Shown here piece by piece: positions 15,427-24,371 of a stretch of DNA of 64,000 nucleotides (positions are counted from its first letter, which is position 1; each line of letters starts with the position of its first letter). Source of the stretch: Aestuariibaculum marinum (GTDB lineage: Bacteria; Bacteroidota; Bacteroidia; Flavobacteriales; Flavobacteriaceae); contig NZ_JACVXD010000004.1 of the NCBI RefSeq assembly GCF_014596975.1, positions 1 through 64,000 on the forward strand, given 5' to 3'. A program made the translations under genes and the position numbers. A model generated the notes under the pieces. That model had not been told where the DNA came from. It made no database searches and worked only from the letters and a program-made list of their open reading frames with translations.

Positions 15427-17118
15427 CTAGTTTTTTGTTTTGAATTTTTGTTGAGATTTAGAACCTACTCTCGACATAGCACATCTAAACCCGATGTAAT
15501 CTGTTGCCATATCTTGAGGGTAGTAGCGACGTTGCGCAGGGTCTAACCAGTACTCTCTGTCTTTCCAAGAACCTCCTTTGTAAACTCTGGCTTCATCGTT
15601 GATTAAAGACGTTCTGTTGTTAGATTTGTCATATTGTCTAATAAGATTTCCTAAAGAGTCTCTTGTTACAACATTTTTAGGTGAGTTGTACATTTTTCTG
15701 GTAAGCGCATCAGCATTAGTACCTTCTTCATCGTCGTTAAAGCTTTCGAAATAACGAGAAGATCTTTTATCTCCGTCTCTATAGTTAACTTGATTACTCT
15801 TGTCGAAGTTAGTACGTAAATAAGTTTCGTTTTCATCAACAGGCACTTGTAAAATTTCACCTGGTAGATTTCTTGCTATTATTTTTCCGTTAGAAAGTGT
15901 ATCGTACACGATGTCTTCTGGAGTTACTACTTTTACAGTTCCGTCATCGTTTAATGCATTTTTTGTATAAACGTTACCACGGTAGTAGTTGAAATCGTTG
16001 AATTCGTCATCAACAATCGGACGGTAAACATCGGCAACCCATTCTGCTACGTTACCAGCCATATCGTATAAACCGTAGTCGTTAGGCTCGTATGATTTAA
16101 CAGCATTTGTAATGTCAGCTCCATCATCAGACCAACCTGCAATTCCGCCGTAATCACCTTTACCTTGCTTGAAGTTGGCTAGATGATCTCCACGGTATTT
16201 ACGTTTTCCATTACGAGTGTATTGTCCTTCCCATGGGTATTTTTTACGCCCGCGGTATAAGTTGTAACTTCTAATTTCACTTAAACCTAAGGCTGCATAT
16301 TCCCATTCTGTTTCTGTTGGAAGTCTGTACTTTGGTGTAATAAGTCCTGTTTCTCTGGTTGCATATATATTAGTTTCGTTACCATCGGCATCGGTTCTAA
16401 CAAATCTTTTGTTTCTGCTGTCAGGATTTATAACTTCTTCGTTTCCTCCGTAGGTTAAAGTTGGAGCATTAATATAAGTATCCGTATTAAAAGTGGCATC
16501 AGCACCAACATCTGTAACTTTAGCATCGCGTTTAAGGTAGCCTTCGCGCTCTAGTGTATATTCGTTAACACGATCTGTACGCCAGTTAGCAAACTCAACG
16601 GCTTGAATCCAGCTAACACCTACTACAGGATATTCACCGTAAGCAGGGTGACGCAAGTAGTTATCAGTCATCACTTCGTTATATCCTAAACGATTTCTCC
16701 AAACTAATGTGTCTGGTAAAGCACCGTGATATATAGCTCTGAAGTTCTCATCAGAAGGTGGATAAACGCGTTTAATCCAGTCTAAATATTCCATGTACAT
16801 GGCATTAGTAACTTCAGTTTCATCCATGTAGAACGATTGAACGTGTTGCTGGTTAGGCGTATTATTCCAATCGTGCATTACGTCGTCCTGTACTCGTCCT
16901 TTGGTAAAGGTTCCTCCTTCAATAAAAACTAAACCAGGAGCTGTTTCCTGTTCTTTAAAGTCTGTATTGTATTGAAAACCTCCCTCACGAGAGTTGATTT
17001 GCCATCCGGTAGCTCTGGAAGTGTTCTTCGAGCTCGATGATTTTTTACAACTAGTTATGGTCGCGGTTAGGGCTAAAACTAGTAAAACCTTGAATGCTAC
17101 TACTTTTTTCATATTCAT
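15427..17118 (-). CDS. gldJ: Gliding motility lipoprotein GldJ
   Basis: A 563-residue lipoprotein with a signal peptide whose lipobox ends at TITSC (Cys near residue 24). The body is a formylglycine-generating-enzyme / sulfatase-modifying-factor fold: FIEGGTFTKG, FYMDETEVTNAMYMEYLDW, YPVVGVSWIQAVEFANWR, RLPTETEWEYAALG, NDYGLYDMAGNVAEWVADVY and the C-terminal DYIGFRCA. In flavobacteria GldJ is required for gliding and stabilises other Gld components. It is divergent from porU-porV, a neighbourhood conserved in gliding flavobacteria. A second ATG at 17112 is equally possible. Confidence 0.95.
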   Translation of the reverse strand: MNMKKVVAFKVLLVLALTATITSCKKSSSSKNTSRATGWQINSREGGFQYNTDFKEQETAPGLVFIEGGTFTKGRVQDDVMHDWNNTPNQQHVQSFYMDETEVTNAMYMEYLDWIKRVYPPSDENFRAIYHGALPDTLVWRNRLGYNEVMTDNYLRHPAYGEYPVVGVSWIQAVEFANWRTDRVNEYTLEREGYLKRDAKVTDVGADATFNTDTYINAPTLTYGGNEEVINPDSRNKRFVRTDADGNETNIYATRETGLITPKYRLPTETEWEYAALGLSEIRSYNLYRGRKKYPWEGQYTRNGKRKYRGDHLANFKQGKGDYGGIAGWSDDGADITNAVKSYEPNDYGLYDMAGNVAEWVADVYRPIVDDEFNDFNYYRGNVYTKNALNDDGTVKVVTPEDIVYDTLSNGKIIARNLPGEILQVPVDENETYLRTNFDKSNQVNYRDGDKRSSRYFESFNDDEEGTNADALTRKMYNSPKNVVTRDSLGNLIRQYDKSNNRTSLINDEARVYKGGSWKDREYWLDPAQRRYYPQDMATDYIGFRCAMSRVGSKSQQKFKTKN

Positions 17119-17310
17119 ACATTTAAGTAAGCTAATAATATTTTTGGTGATGCAATATAAGAATTAAACCTAACAATGCAAGCGTATTTTTACATTTTAC
17201 CCAAAAAAATGTGCATTTCAACCTATTTTTTGGTTCTTACATCGATGTTTTTGAGGTTTTTCGATCTTATTTTGTGTTTTATTAACGTGTATATTGCTAA
17301 ATTATTATTG

Positions 17311-17318
17311 TATTTTTG
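17311..17318 (+). promoter_or_regulatory. -7 box (TATTTTTG) for porU-porV
   Basis: An exact TAnnTTTG match 65 bases before the porU ATG, in the 265-bp divergent gap with gldJ. No other gene is visible in that gap, and no equally good box faces gldJ. Confidence 0.5.
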
Positions 17319-17383
17319 AATCTGTTTTTAAAATAGTAGCTTATAGTCATACTATATAGGTGTTATTCACGTTAATTTTAGCA

Positions 17384-20300
17384 ATGAAAGAGAAAATTTT
17401 ATTCATCTTATTTTTAATTTCTGCTTTTGCTTTTGGGCAGCAGAAAACGTTTAATCTGACTTGGAAATCTTCTAAAACGATTTCCAGTGATACGTATACG
17501 CTGGAATTGCCGGGGTTTAATGATGAGAATTTTAGTTATGATTTTACAGAAGGTCTTCGATTTGTTTCTCAATGGTCAACCTCCAGCACAGTAGATGAAA
17601 GTTCTTTGGCGGTTAGTAATGTGGTTTACGCTTCAATATCTAAACAGGAGTTAAAAGATTTGGATGTTTCCACTATTACGTCAAATTTAAAATATAGTTT
17701 AAAAAATGCGATAGCCAGAGATAAACGATATGTGTTGTTTCAAATAACACCTATTATTAAAGATGCTAACGGCACGTTTAAAAAAGTAATGTCGTTTCAA
17801 ATAAATTATTCACAAGGAGGAAATACTTCGAAAACCAATTTATTAAATAAAACTTATGCATCTAAGTCTATAGCTAATTCGGTGCTTAGTAGCGGGGAGT
17901 GGTATAAGTTTTATGTCGATACAACAGGTGTGTTTAAATTGTCTAAAAGTTTTTTACAGCGTTTAGGGGTAAATGTTAATAGCGTAGACCCAAGAACCAT
18001 CAAACTATATGGTAATGGAGGAAGAATGATACCGTATTCCAATGCAGAAGCTTATCCGTACGATGTGCAGCAAAATGCGATTAAATTTGTTGGAGAAGAA
18101 GATGGTATTTTCGATAATAACGATTATATACTGTTTTATGCTCAAGGTCCGCGAATGTATAATTCTGAAAGCAATACGAATATCAATTGCTACACAGACA
18201 AAACATACTATTATATAAATGTTAGTGCTGGTTCAGGAAAGCGTATTCAACCTTTCGTTCAGCCAACCGGGACTGTTGGTATGGTAATTAATACATTTCA
18301 GGACTACAAGTTTTATGAAAAGGATGAACATAACATAGCGTTTTTAGGTCGTCGTTGGTTTGGCGATCGGTTTGATGTAGATAACAATAAAACTTTTTCT
18401 TTTGATTTTCCTGATTTGGTCACTTCTGAACCTGTAACTTTAAGGGTTTATGTGGCTGCTACAGCATCAACATCAACCTCTATGAATGTGAACGTAAATG
18501 GGAACTCATTAACGACTATGAATTTGAGTGGAGCCAATTCACCAACGCTTGCCAGTGGAGCTTCATACTTTAATAGTATTACGGTAAATTCATCAACGAT
18601 TAATGTAGGGTTGAATTACAATAATCAAGGAAACCCCAGTGCTGTAGGTTATCTTGATTATATCTCGGTAGAAGCGACAAGATCGCTTAAATTTCATAAT
18701 ACACAGTTCGAATTTAAAAATGATAAGGTAATCTCCGCTTCCGGTATAGGTGAATATCAGATTACGGAAGCTTCCGGTATTTCTGAAATTTGGGATGTGA
18801 CCGATATCTATAATGTGTCGAATTATGTTAATAGTGAACAGGCTGCAACCCTTAGTTTTACCGCTGCAATGGGAGAGTTAAGGAATTACGTTGCTGTTAC
18901 TAACAATGATTTTTACGAACCCAAATATGATTCTAATACTACTATTAGTAATCAAAATATAAAGGGAACGGTTTTTCAAAATAGTTTGGGAGAGTTTCAG
19001 GATGTCGATTATATTATTGTTTCGCCAGATAATATGTTGAGTCAGGCCAATCGTTTAGCTCAGATTAATGCAAATCAGTATGGGCTTAACGTGAAAGTAT
19101 TTGGTTTAGATGAAATTTATAATGAATTCAGTACCGGAAATCAGGATATTGGAGCCATAAGAAACTTAGTTAAATATGTTTATGATAATGCCAGTGCGCC
19201 TGATAAACGTTTAAAATATCTTTGTTTGTTTGGAGATGGATCTTTTGATTATAAAGACAGAATGGCCAACAATACGAATATAGTACCATCATGGCATTCC
19301 TATAATAGTTTTAATTTAACCAACTCATACATCTCAGACGATTTTTACGGTATGATGGATGATAATGAAGGAACCATGCTAACCAGTGATAAACTGGATA
19401 TTGCTGTGGGAAGAATTATAGCCGATAACCCGCAACAGGCTAAAGAGCTTGTTGATAAAATTGAATCGTATTATGCTAAGGAGGCTTATGGAAGTTGGCG
19501 AAATAATTTTGTTGTGGTTTCAGATGATGTGGATCAGGATTGGGAAGGTATTTTGCAATCTACTACCGATAATCTTGGGAATATGGTAACAGAGGCCAAG
19601 CCGTTTATGAATGTTGTAAAGATTCATAGTGATGCCTTTAAACAGGAAACTTCTGCTGGAGGAGAGCGTTATCCGGAAGCGTCAACAGAATTTTTAAATG
19701 CCATTGATAACGGAGCATTGGTGGTTAATTATTTTGGGCATGGAGGAGAAGATGGCTTAGCTCAGGAACGTATTTTAACGAAACCAAATATTGAATCTTT
19801 CAGAAACTATAATAAACTGAATTGTTTTGTAACGGTTACTTGCGAGTTTACAAAGTTTGATAATCCGTATAGACAAACAGCAGGAGAGTTTACCTACTGG
19901 AACAAAGAGGCAGGTGCTATTGGTTTAATAACTACAACCAGGCAGATATTTGTGAGTTTTGCTATCGCATTTAATAATGTTTTGGGCGAGTATCTTTTTT
20001 CTTTTAATGATAATGATGCTTATGGAGATTTTGAATATCCATCCATGGCAGAAGCTTTACGCCTAACAAAAAATGACCCAATCATATCAGGTCAGAGTCA
20101 AAGGCGTTTAATATTTTTTATAGGAGATCCAGCAATGAAATTAGCTTTTGCTAAACCAAATGTTAGGTTAACACAAATTAATGATGTCCCAATTGCTCAA
20201 TCAACAGATACATTAAAAGCATTAAGCTATGTTAAACTGGCAGGTGAAGTTACCGATTTGTCTGGAAATATACTTTCTAATTATAATGGTGTGCTTTCTA

Positions 20301-21268
20301 CCACGATTTATGATAAAGATATTGATAGGCAAACTTTGGCAAATGATGGGACTCGATTAAATGGGGAGTTAGTAAAGTTGAACTTTAAAACATTGGGAGA
20401 AGCTATCTTTAGAGGGCAAGCCACAGTTGAGAACGGACAGTTTGAATTTGATTTTATAGTTCCAAAGGATATTGGTATTCCTGTTGGTTTTGGTAAAGTT
20501 AGTTTTTATTCTGAAAACGGAGCTTTGTTAGAAGATCAAACAGGGGCAAGTGTTAGCACAATAAAAATTGGAGGACTGAATGAAAATGCCGAAGAGGATA
20601 ATATCGGGCCTGTGATTACTCTTTATATGAATGATGAATCATTTGTCTCTGGAGGTATTACTAATGAATCACCAACGTTATTAGTGAAACTAGAAGATGC
20701 AAATGGGATAAATACCGCAAGTGGAATTGGTCATGATATTGTTGCGATTTTAGATGGAGATGAAACTAACCCTTTCATATTAAATGATTATTATCAAACA
20801 GAGTTGGATGTATACACGAATGGTACAGTAAGTTTTCCTTTTCGAGATTTAGAGCCTGGTTTGCATACATTAACTATTAAAGCTTGGGATGTTTACAATA
20901 ATTCATCAACTGCCGAAATTCAATTCGTGGTCTATGATGAAGATCAGGAACTGGTAATAGATAATGTTTTAAACTATCCTAACCCGTTTGTAAATTACAC
21001 CGAATTTTGGTTCAATCACAATAGTTCGGCCCCTTTAAACGTTTCTATACAGATATTCACGGTTTCAGGAAAGCTGGTAAGAACATTAAATGGTCAAACA
21101 GCAGGTGGAGGCATTGTAAATAGCACTCTTTCAAGAGATATTGTCTGGGATGGTCGAGACGATTTTGGAGATAGAATAGGAAAAGGAGTGTATATTTACA
21201 AATTAACGGTGCAATCCGACATTTTAAATAAAAAAGTTGAAAAAATAGAGAAACTCGTTATACTTTAG
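17384..21268 (+). CDS. porU: Type IX secretion system sortase PorU (peptidase C25)
   Basis: About 1294 residues from ATG 17384; a GTG at 17360 is less likely because the signal peptide begins MKEKILFILFLISAFAFG. It is a gingipain-fold cysteine peptidase on the outer surface that removes C-terminal signals from T9SS cargo and attaches some of them to lipopolysaccharide. The catalytic His786 is in VVNYFGHGGEDG and Cys820 in FVTVTCEFTKFDNP, so the active site is intact. Later parts are Ig-like, and the tail (LNYPNPFVNYTEF...FTVSGKLVRTL) is a FlgD-like or T9SS-type fold. porV follows by 35 bases. Confidence 0.95.
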   Translation: MKEKILFILFLISAFAFGQQKTFNLTWKSSKTISSDTYTLELPGFNDENFSYDFTEGLRFVSQWSTSSTVDESSLAVSNVVYASISKQELKDLDVSTITSNLKYSLKNAIARDKRYVLFQITPIIKDANGTFKKVMSFQINYSQGGNTSKTNLLNKTYASKSIANSVLSSGEWYKFYVDTTGVFKLSKSFLQRLGVNVNSVDPRTIKLYGNGGRMIPYSNAEAYPYDVQQNAIKFVGEEDGIFDNNDYILFYAQGPRMYNSESNTNINCYTDKTYYYINVSAGSGKRIQPFVQPTGTVGMVINTFQDYKFYEKDEHNIAFLGRRWFGDRFDVDNNKTFSFDFPDLVTSEPVTLRVYVAATASTSTSMNVNVNGNSLTTMNLSGANSPTLASGASYFNSITVNSSTINVGLNYNNQGNPSAVGYLDYISVEATRSLKFHNTQFEFKNDKVISASGIGEYQITEASGISEIWDVTDIYNVSNYVNSEQAATLSFTAAMGELRNYVAVTNNDFYEPKYDSNTTISNQNIKGTVFQNSLGEFQDVDYIIVSPDNMLSQANRLAQINANQYGLNVKVFGLDEIYNEFSTGNQDIGAIRNLVKYVYDNASAPDKRLKYLCLFGDGSFDYKDRMANNTNIVPSWHSYNSFNLTNSYISDDFYGMMDDNEGTMLTSDKLDIAVGRIIADNPQQAKELVDKIESYYAKEAYGSWRNNFVVVSDDVDQDWEGILQSTTDNLGNMVTEAKPFMNVVKIHSDAFKQETSAGGERYPEASTEFLNAIDNGALVVNYFGHGGEDGLAQERILTKPNIESFRNYNKLNCFVTVTCEFTKFDNPYRQTAGEFTYWNKEAGAIGLITTTRQIFVSFAIAFNNVLGEYLFSFNDNDAYGDFEYPSMAEALRLTKNDPIISGQSQRRLIFFIGDPAMKLAFAKPNVRLTQINDVPIAQSTDTLKALSYVKLAGEVTDLSGNILSNYNGVLSTTIYDKDIDRQTLANDGTRLNGELVKLNFKTLGEAIFRGQATVENGQFEFDFIVPKDIGIPVGFGKVSFYSENGALLEDQTGASVSTIKIGGLNENAEEDNIGPVITLYMNDESFVSGGITNESPTLLVKLEDANGINTASGIGHDIVAILDGDETNPFILNDYYQTELDVYTNGTVSFPFRDLEPGLHTLTIKAWDVYNNSSTAEIQFVVYDEDQELVIDNVLNYPNPFVNYTEFWFNHNSSAPLNVSIQIFTVSGKLVRTLNGQTAGGGIVNSTLSRDIVWDGRDDFGDRIGKGVYIYKLTVQSDILNKKVEKIEKLVIL

Positions 21269-21303
21269 ATAATAAGAAATATTTGTAGAACAAAATCTAA
21301 CCA

Positions 21304-22548
21304 ATGAAAAACCAATTATTATTTCTTTTAGCACTGGTGGCTATTATAAACGTTAGTGCACAAACAACTATAATTCCAAATCCAAATGATTCTAGGGTAA
21401 TAACAACCGGTATGCCGTTTGTTTTAATTGCACCAGATGCAAGAGCGGCAGGTATGGGAGATATGGGAGTGGCAACTTCAGTTGATGCTTTTTCGCAACA
21501 ATGGAACTCTTCTAAATATGTTTTTTCGGAAACAAAATCAGGAATAGGTGTTAGTTATACGCCTTATTTAAGTAAGCTAGTAAACGATATTTTCTTAGGA
21601 AACGTAACATATTTTAATCGTTTAGATGAGCGTAGTGCATTTGCTGTGAGTTTTAAATATTTTTCTCTAGGTGATATTGAATTTGTAGCAGATGAATTCG
21701 CTACACCGTTAATTCAGCGTCCAAATGAGTTAACTATCGATGCATCTTATGCTTTACGTTTATCAGATCAGTATGCAATGTCTGTGGCAATGCGTTATTT
21801 GCGTTCCGATTTAAGATTAGATGGTGTAGATGGCGATACAACGCCGGCTGGTACGTTTGGTGTTGATATTTCCGGATATTACCAAAGTGAAGAGGAAGTG
21901 TATTCTGATTTTAATGGACGATGGAGAGCAGGTTGGGCCATCCAAAACATAGGTCCTAAGTTTAAATACGATCAAGGGGGTTACGAAAACTTCCAGCCGA
22001 CTAATTTAAGATTAGGAGGGGGCTTCGACTTTATTTTCGACCAGTATAACACGATTGCCGTAACTGCAGAGTTTGCTAAATTATTGGTGCCAACACCTCC
22101 GATTTTAGGTACAGAATACGAGTATGTTGACAACAATGGTAACGGTGTTTATGACGAAGGGGTTGATGATTTAGGTAATCAGGTATCAGAAACAAATGGT
22201 GTGATTTACAAAGGGAAATCACAAGATGTTAGTTTCTTGTCTGGAATCTTCCAGTCTTTTGGAGATGCTCCGGGAGGTTTTAGCGAAGAGTTAAAGGAAT
22301 TTACATGGGCATTAGGTGCGGAATACAGGTATCAGGATTCTTTCGCTTTTAGAGCTGGTTATTTTAATGAAAGCGAGGAAAAAGGAGCTAGAAAATTTAT
22401 GGCCTTAGGAGCCGGATTTAAAGCGAATATTATAAATATTGATTTATCTTATTTGTTCTCTACTTCAAAAGTACAGAGCCCACTTGAAAATACATTGCGT
22501 TTCTCTTTAACCTTTAATATTGGTTCTGGAGAATATATGGAGTATTAA
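21304..22548 (+). CDS. porV: Type IX secretion system outer membrane channel protein PorV (LptO)
   Basis: A 414-residue FadL-like outer membrane barrel with a signal peptide (about residues 1-19, ending VSA). Diagnostic stretches are FVLIAPDARAAGMGDMGVAT, DAFSQQWNSSKYVF and the C-terminal strand LRFSLTFNIGSGEYMEY. PorV carries cargo from the SprA translocon to PorU for processing and anchoring, so the adjacent gene order matches a physical partnership. A strong terminator follows. Confidence 0.95.
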   Translation: MKNQLLFLLALVAIINVSAQTTIIPNPNDSRVITTGMPFVLIAPDARAAGMGDMGVATSVDAFSQQWNSSKYVFSETKSGIGVSYTPYLSKLVNDIFLGNVTYFNRLDERSAFAVSFKYFSLGDIEFVADEFATPLIQRPNELTIDASYALRLSDQYAMSVAMRYLRSDLRLDGVDGDTTPAGTFGVDISGYYQSEEEVYSDFNGRWRAGWAIQNIGPKFKYDQGGYENFQPTNLRLGGGFDFIFDQYNTIAVTAEFAKLLVPTPPILGTEYEYVDNNGNGVYDEGVDDLGNQVSETNGVIYKGKSQDVSFLSGIFQSFGDAPGGFSEELKEFTWALGAEYRYQDSFAFRAGYFNESEEKGARKFMALGAGFKANIINIDLSYLFSTSKVQSPLENTLRFSLTFNIGSGEYMEY

Positions 22549-22571
22549 GTAAATACTTAGATATTACAAAC

Positions 22572-22604
22572 AAAAAAACTATTGCTCACAGCAATAGTTT
22601 TTTT
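22572..22604 (+). terminator. Terminator of porU-porV
   Basis: A 14-bp perfect stem (aaaaaaactattgc with its complement) with loop tcaca and a T run, 24 bases after the porV stop. Confidence 0.9.
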
Positions 22605-22675
22605 GTTTGTAATAGTTTCTTAACTTTATTGAAGCGAGGAACTGTAAAAGTGATCCTCATCTATCAATTGGGTAT

Positions 22676-23158
22676 ATGAAACAAATAAAAATAGAAACGG
22701 TTTTACAGGTTTTCGATTCTATAGATGAATTACCTGTTAATATCAAGTCTTTAATGAAGAAAGCTGTAGAAGCAAGAAGTAAAGCTTACGCACCGTATTC
22801 TAAATTTAATGTAGGCACAGCGCTTTTATTAGACAATGGTGAAGTTGTTTTAGGGAATAATCAGGAGAATGCTTCCTATCCATCGGGTTTATGTGCTGAA
22901 CGAACTGCTATTTATTATGCGGGTGCACAGTATCCCCAAGCTAGAATTTTAAAAATCGTAATTACAGCGACTTCTACACAAAAGCCAACAACCAGTCCTA
23001 TTCCACCATGTGGTGCTTGCAGACAGGCTATTGCCGAATATGAAATAAAGCAAAAGGAACCGATAGAAATTTATTTTATGGGTGAATCTGGTTCTGTTGC
23101 CATGTCAAAATCTCTTGAAAATCTCTTGCCCTTTGTTTTTGATAAATCGGCACTTTAA
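22676..23158 (+). CDS. cdd: Cytidine deaminase
   Basis: A 160-residue homotetrameric-type zinc enzyme that deaminates cytidine and deoxycytidine to uridine in pyrimidine salvage. The zinc site is GLCAERTAIYYAG (Cys ligand and catalytic Glu) plus IPPCGACRQAIAEYE (two Cys ligands). The substrate stretch YSKFNVGTALLLDNG is intact. It is slightly longer than the classical ~130 residues because of an N-terminal extension of about 25 residues. It lies alone between the porV terminator and the pdh promoter. Confidence 0.94.
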   Translation: MKQIKIETVLQVFDSIDELPVNIKSLMKKAVEARSKAYAPYSKFNVGTALLLDNGEVVLGNNQENASYPSGLCAERTAIYYAGAQYPQARILKIVITATSTQKPTTSPIPPCGACRQAIAEYEIKQKEPIEIYFMGESGSVAMSKSLENLLPFVFDKSAL

Positions 23159-23307
23159 TTTTCCTAAAAGTGCAAATTATTGGTTTGGTTAAACGTTTGA
23201 AATTTTAAAAAACGTATCGTTTTTTGTAAAATGTTGAAAATATGTCAAAGTTGAATATGAAGCGTTTTTTTTTTGACATTTTTTTTTACTTTCATTAGTT
23301 TCTGTTT

Positions 23308-23336
23308 TTGCAATAGCGTTCAATGTATTACTTTTG
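23308..23336 (+). promoter_or_regulatory. Promoter of the pyruvate dehydrogenase operon
   Basis: A -33 TTG (end of TTTTTG, 23308-23310), an 18-base spacer and -7 TACTTTTG (23329-23336). This predicts a ~27-nt leader before pdhA. The remainder of the 211-base gap is T-rich with no gene. Confidence 0.75.
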
Positions 23337-23369
23337 TAATTCGCTTAAGTAAAACCTAGAAATTAGTCG

Positions 23370-24368
23370 ATGCAAAAAATCACAAAAGAGGTTTACCTCA
23401 AATGGTATGAAGACATGTTGTTCTGGAGAAAGTTTGAAGATAAACTTGCTGCAGTTTACATACAACAAAAAGTAAGAGGATTTCTTCACTTATACAATGG
23501 TCAGGAAGCCGTGTTAGCAGGAGCTTTACACGCCATGGACTTGACAAAAGATAAAATGATTACTGCTTATAGAAATCACGTTCAACCAATTGGTATGGGT
23601 GTAGATCCTAAACGTGTTATGGCAGAATTATATGGTAAAGTAACAGGAACATCTCATGGTATGGGTGGTTCTATGCACATATTTTCTAAAGAGCATCGTT
23701 TTTATGGTGGTCACGGTATTGTAGGTGGGCAAATTCCTTTAGGAGCAGGTATTGCTTTTGGTGATAAATACCACGGTAGTGATGCTGTAACGTTATGTTG
23801 TTTTGGTGATGGTGCCGCTCGTCAAGGGTCACTTCACGAAACATTTAACTTAGCTATGCTTTGGAATTTACCAGTAGTATTTGTTTGTGAAAACAACGGA
23901 TACGCGATGGGTACTTCAGTAGAACGTACTGCAAACCATAGCGATGTTTGGAAATTAGGTTTAGGATATGAAATGCCATCTGCTCCGGTTGATGGAATGA
24001 ATCCTGTAAAAGTAGCTGAAGCATTTGATGAAGCTATTCAACGTGCACGTAAAGGTGGTGGACCAACGTTCTTAGAGCTTAAAACTTACCGTTACAGAGG
24101 GCACTCAATGAGTGATGCTCAGCACTACAGAACGAAAGATGAAGTAGAAGAGTACAAGAAAATAGATCCTATTACGCAAGTAAAGGAAACTATTTTAGCT
24201 GAAGGGTATGCTACCGAAGATGATATAAAGGTTATCGATAAGCGCGTTAAAGATCGTGTTTCTGAATGTGAGAAATTCGCAGAAGAATCTGCATGGCCAG
24301 AAATACAACAACTTTACGATGTGGTTTACGAACAAGAAGATTATCCATTTATTAAACATAAATTATAA
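23370..24368 (+). CDS. pdhA: Pyruvate dehydrogenase E1 component, alpha subunit
   Basis: A 332-residue thiamine-diphosphate enzyme subunit that decarboxylates pyruvate and hands the acetyl group to E2. Motifs are YRNHVQPIGMGVDP, TSHGMGGSMHIFSKEHRFYG (His loop), the ThDP motif CFGDGAARQGSLHETFNLA through VFVCENNGYAMGT, and YRYRGHSMSDAQHYR (phosphorylation-loop equivalent). It pairs with the E2 gene three bases downstream. No E1-beta gene is in the window, so in this organism it must be encoded elsewhere. Confidence 0.94.
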   Translation: MQKITKEVYLKWYEDMLFWRKFEDKLAAVYIQQKVRGFLHLYNGQEAVLAGALHAMDLTKDKMITAYRNHVQPIGMGVDPKRVMAELYGKVTGTSHGMGGSMHIFSKEHRFYGGHGIVGGQIPLGAGIAFGDKYHGSDAVTLCCFGDGAARQGSLHETFNLAMLWNLPVVFVCENNGYAMGTSVERTANHSDVWKLGLGYEMPSAPVDGMNPVKVAEAFDEAIQRARKGGGPTFLELKTYRYRGHSMSDAQHYRTKDEVEEYKKIDPITQVKETILAEGYATEDDIKVIDKRVKDRVSECEKFAEESAWPEIQQLYDVVYEQEDYPFIKHKL

Positions 24369-24371
24369 GAT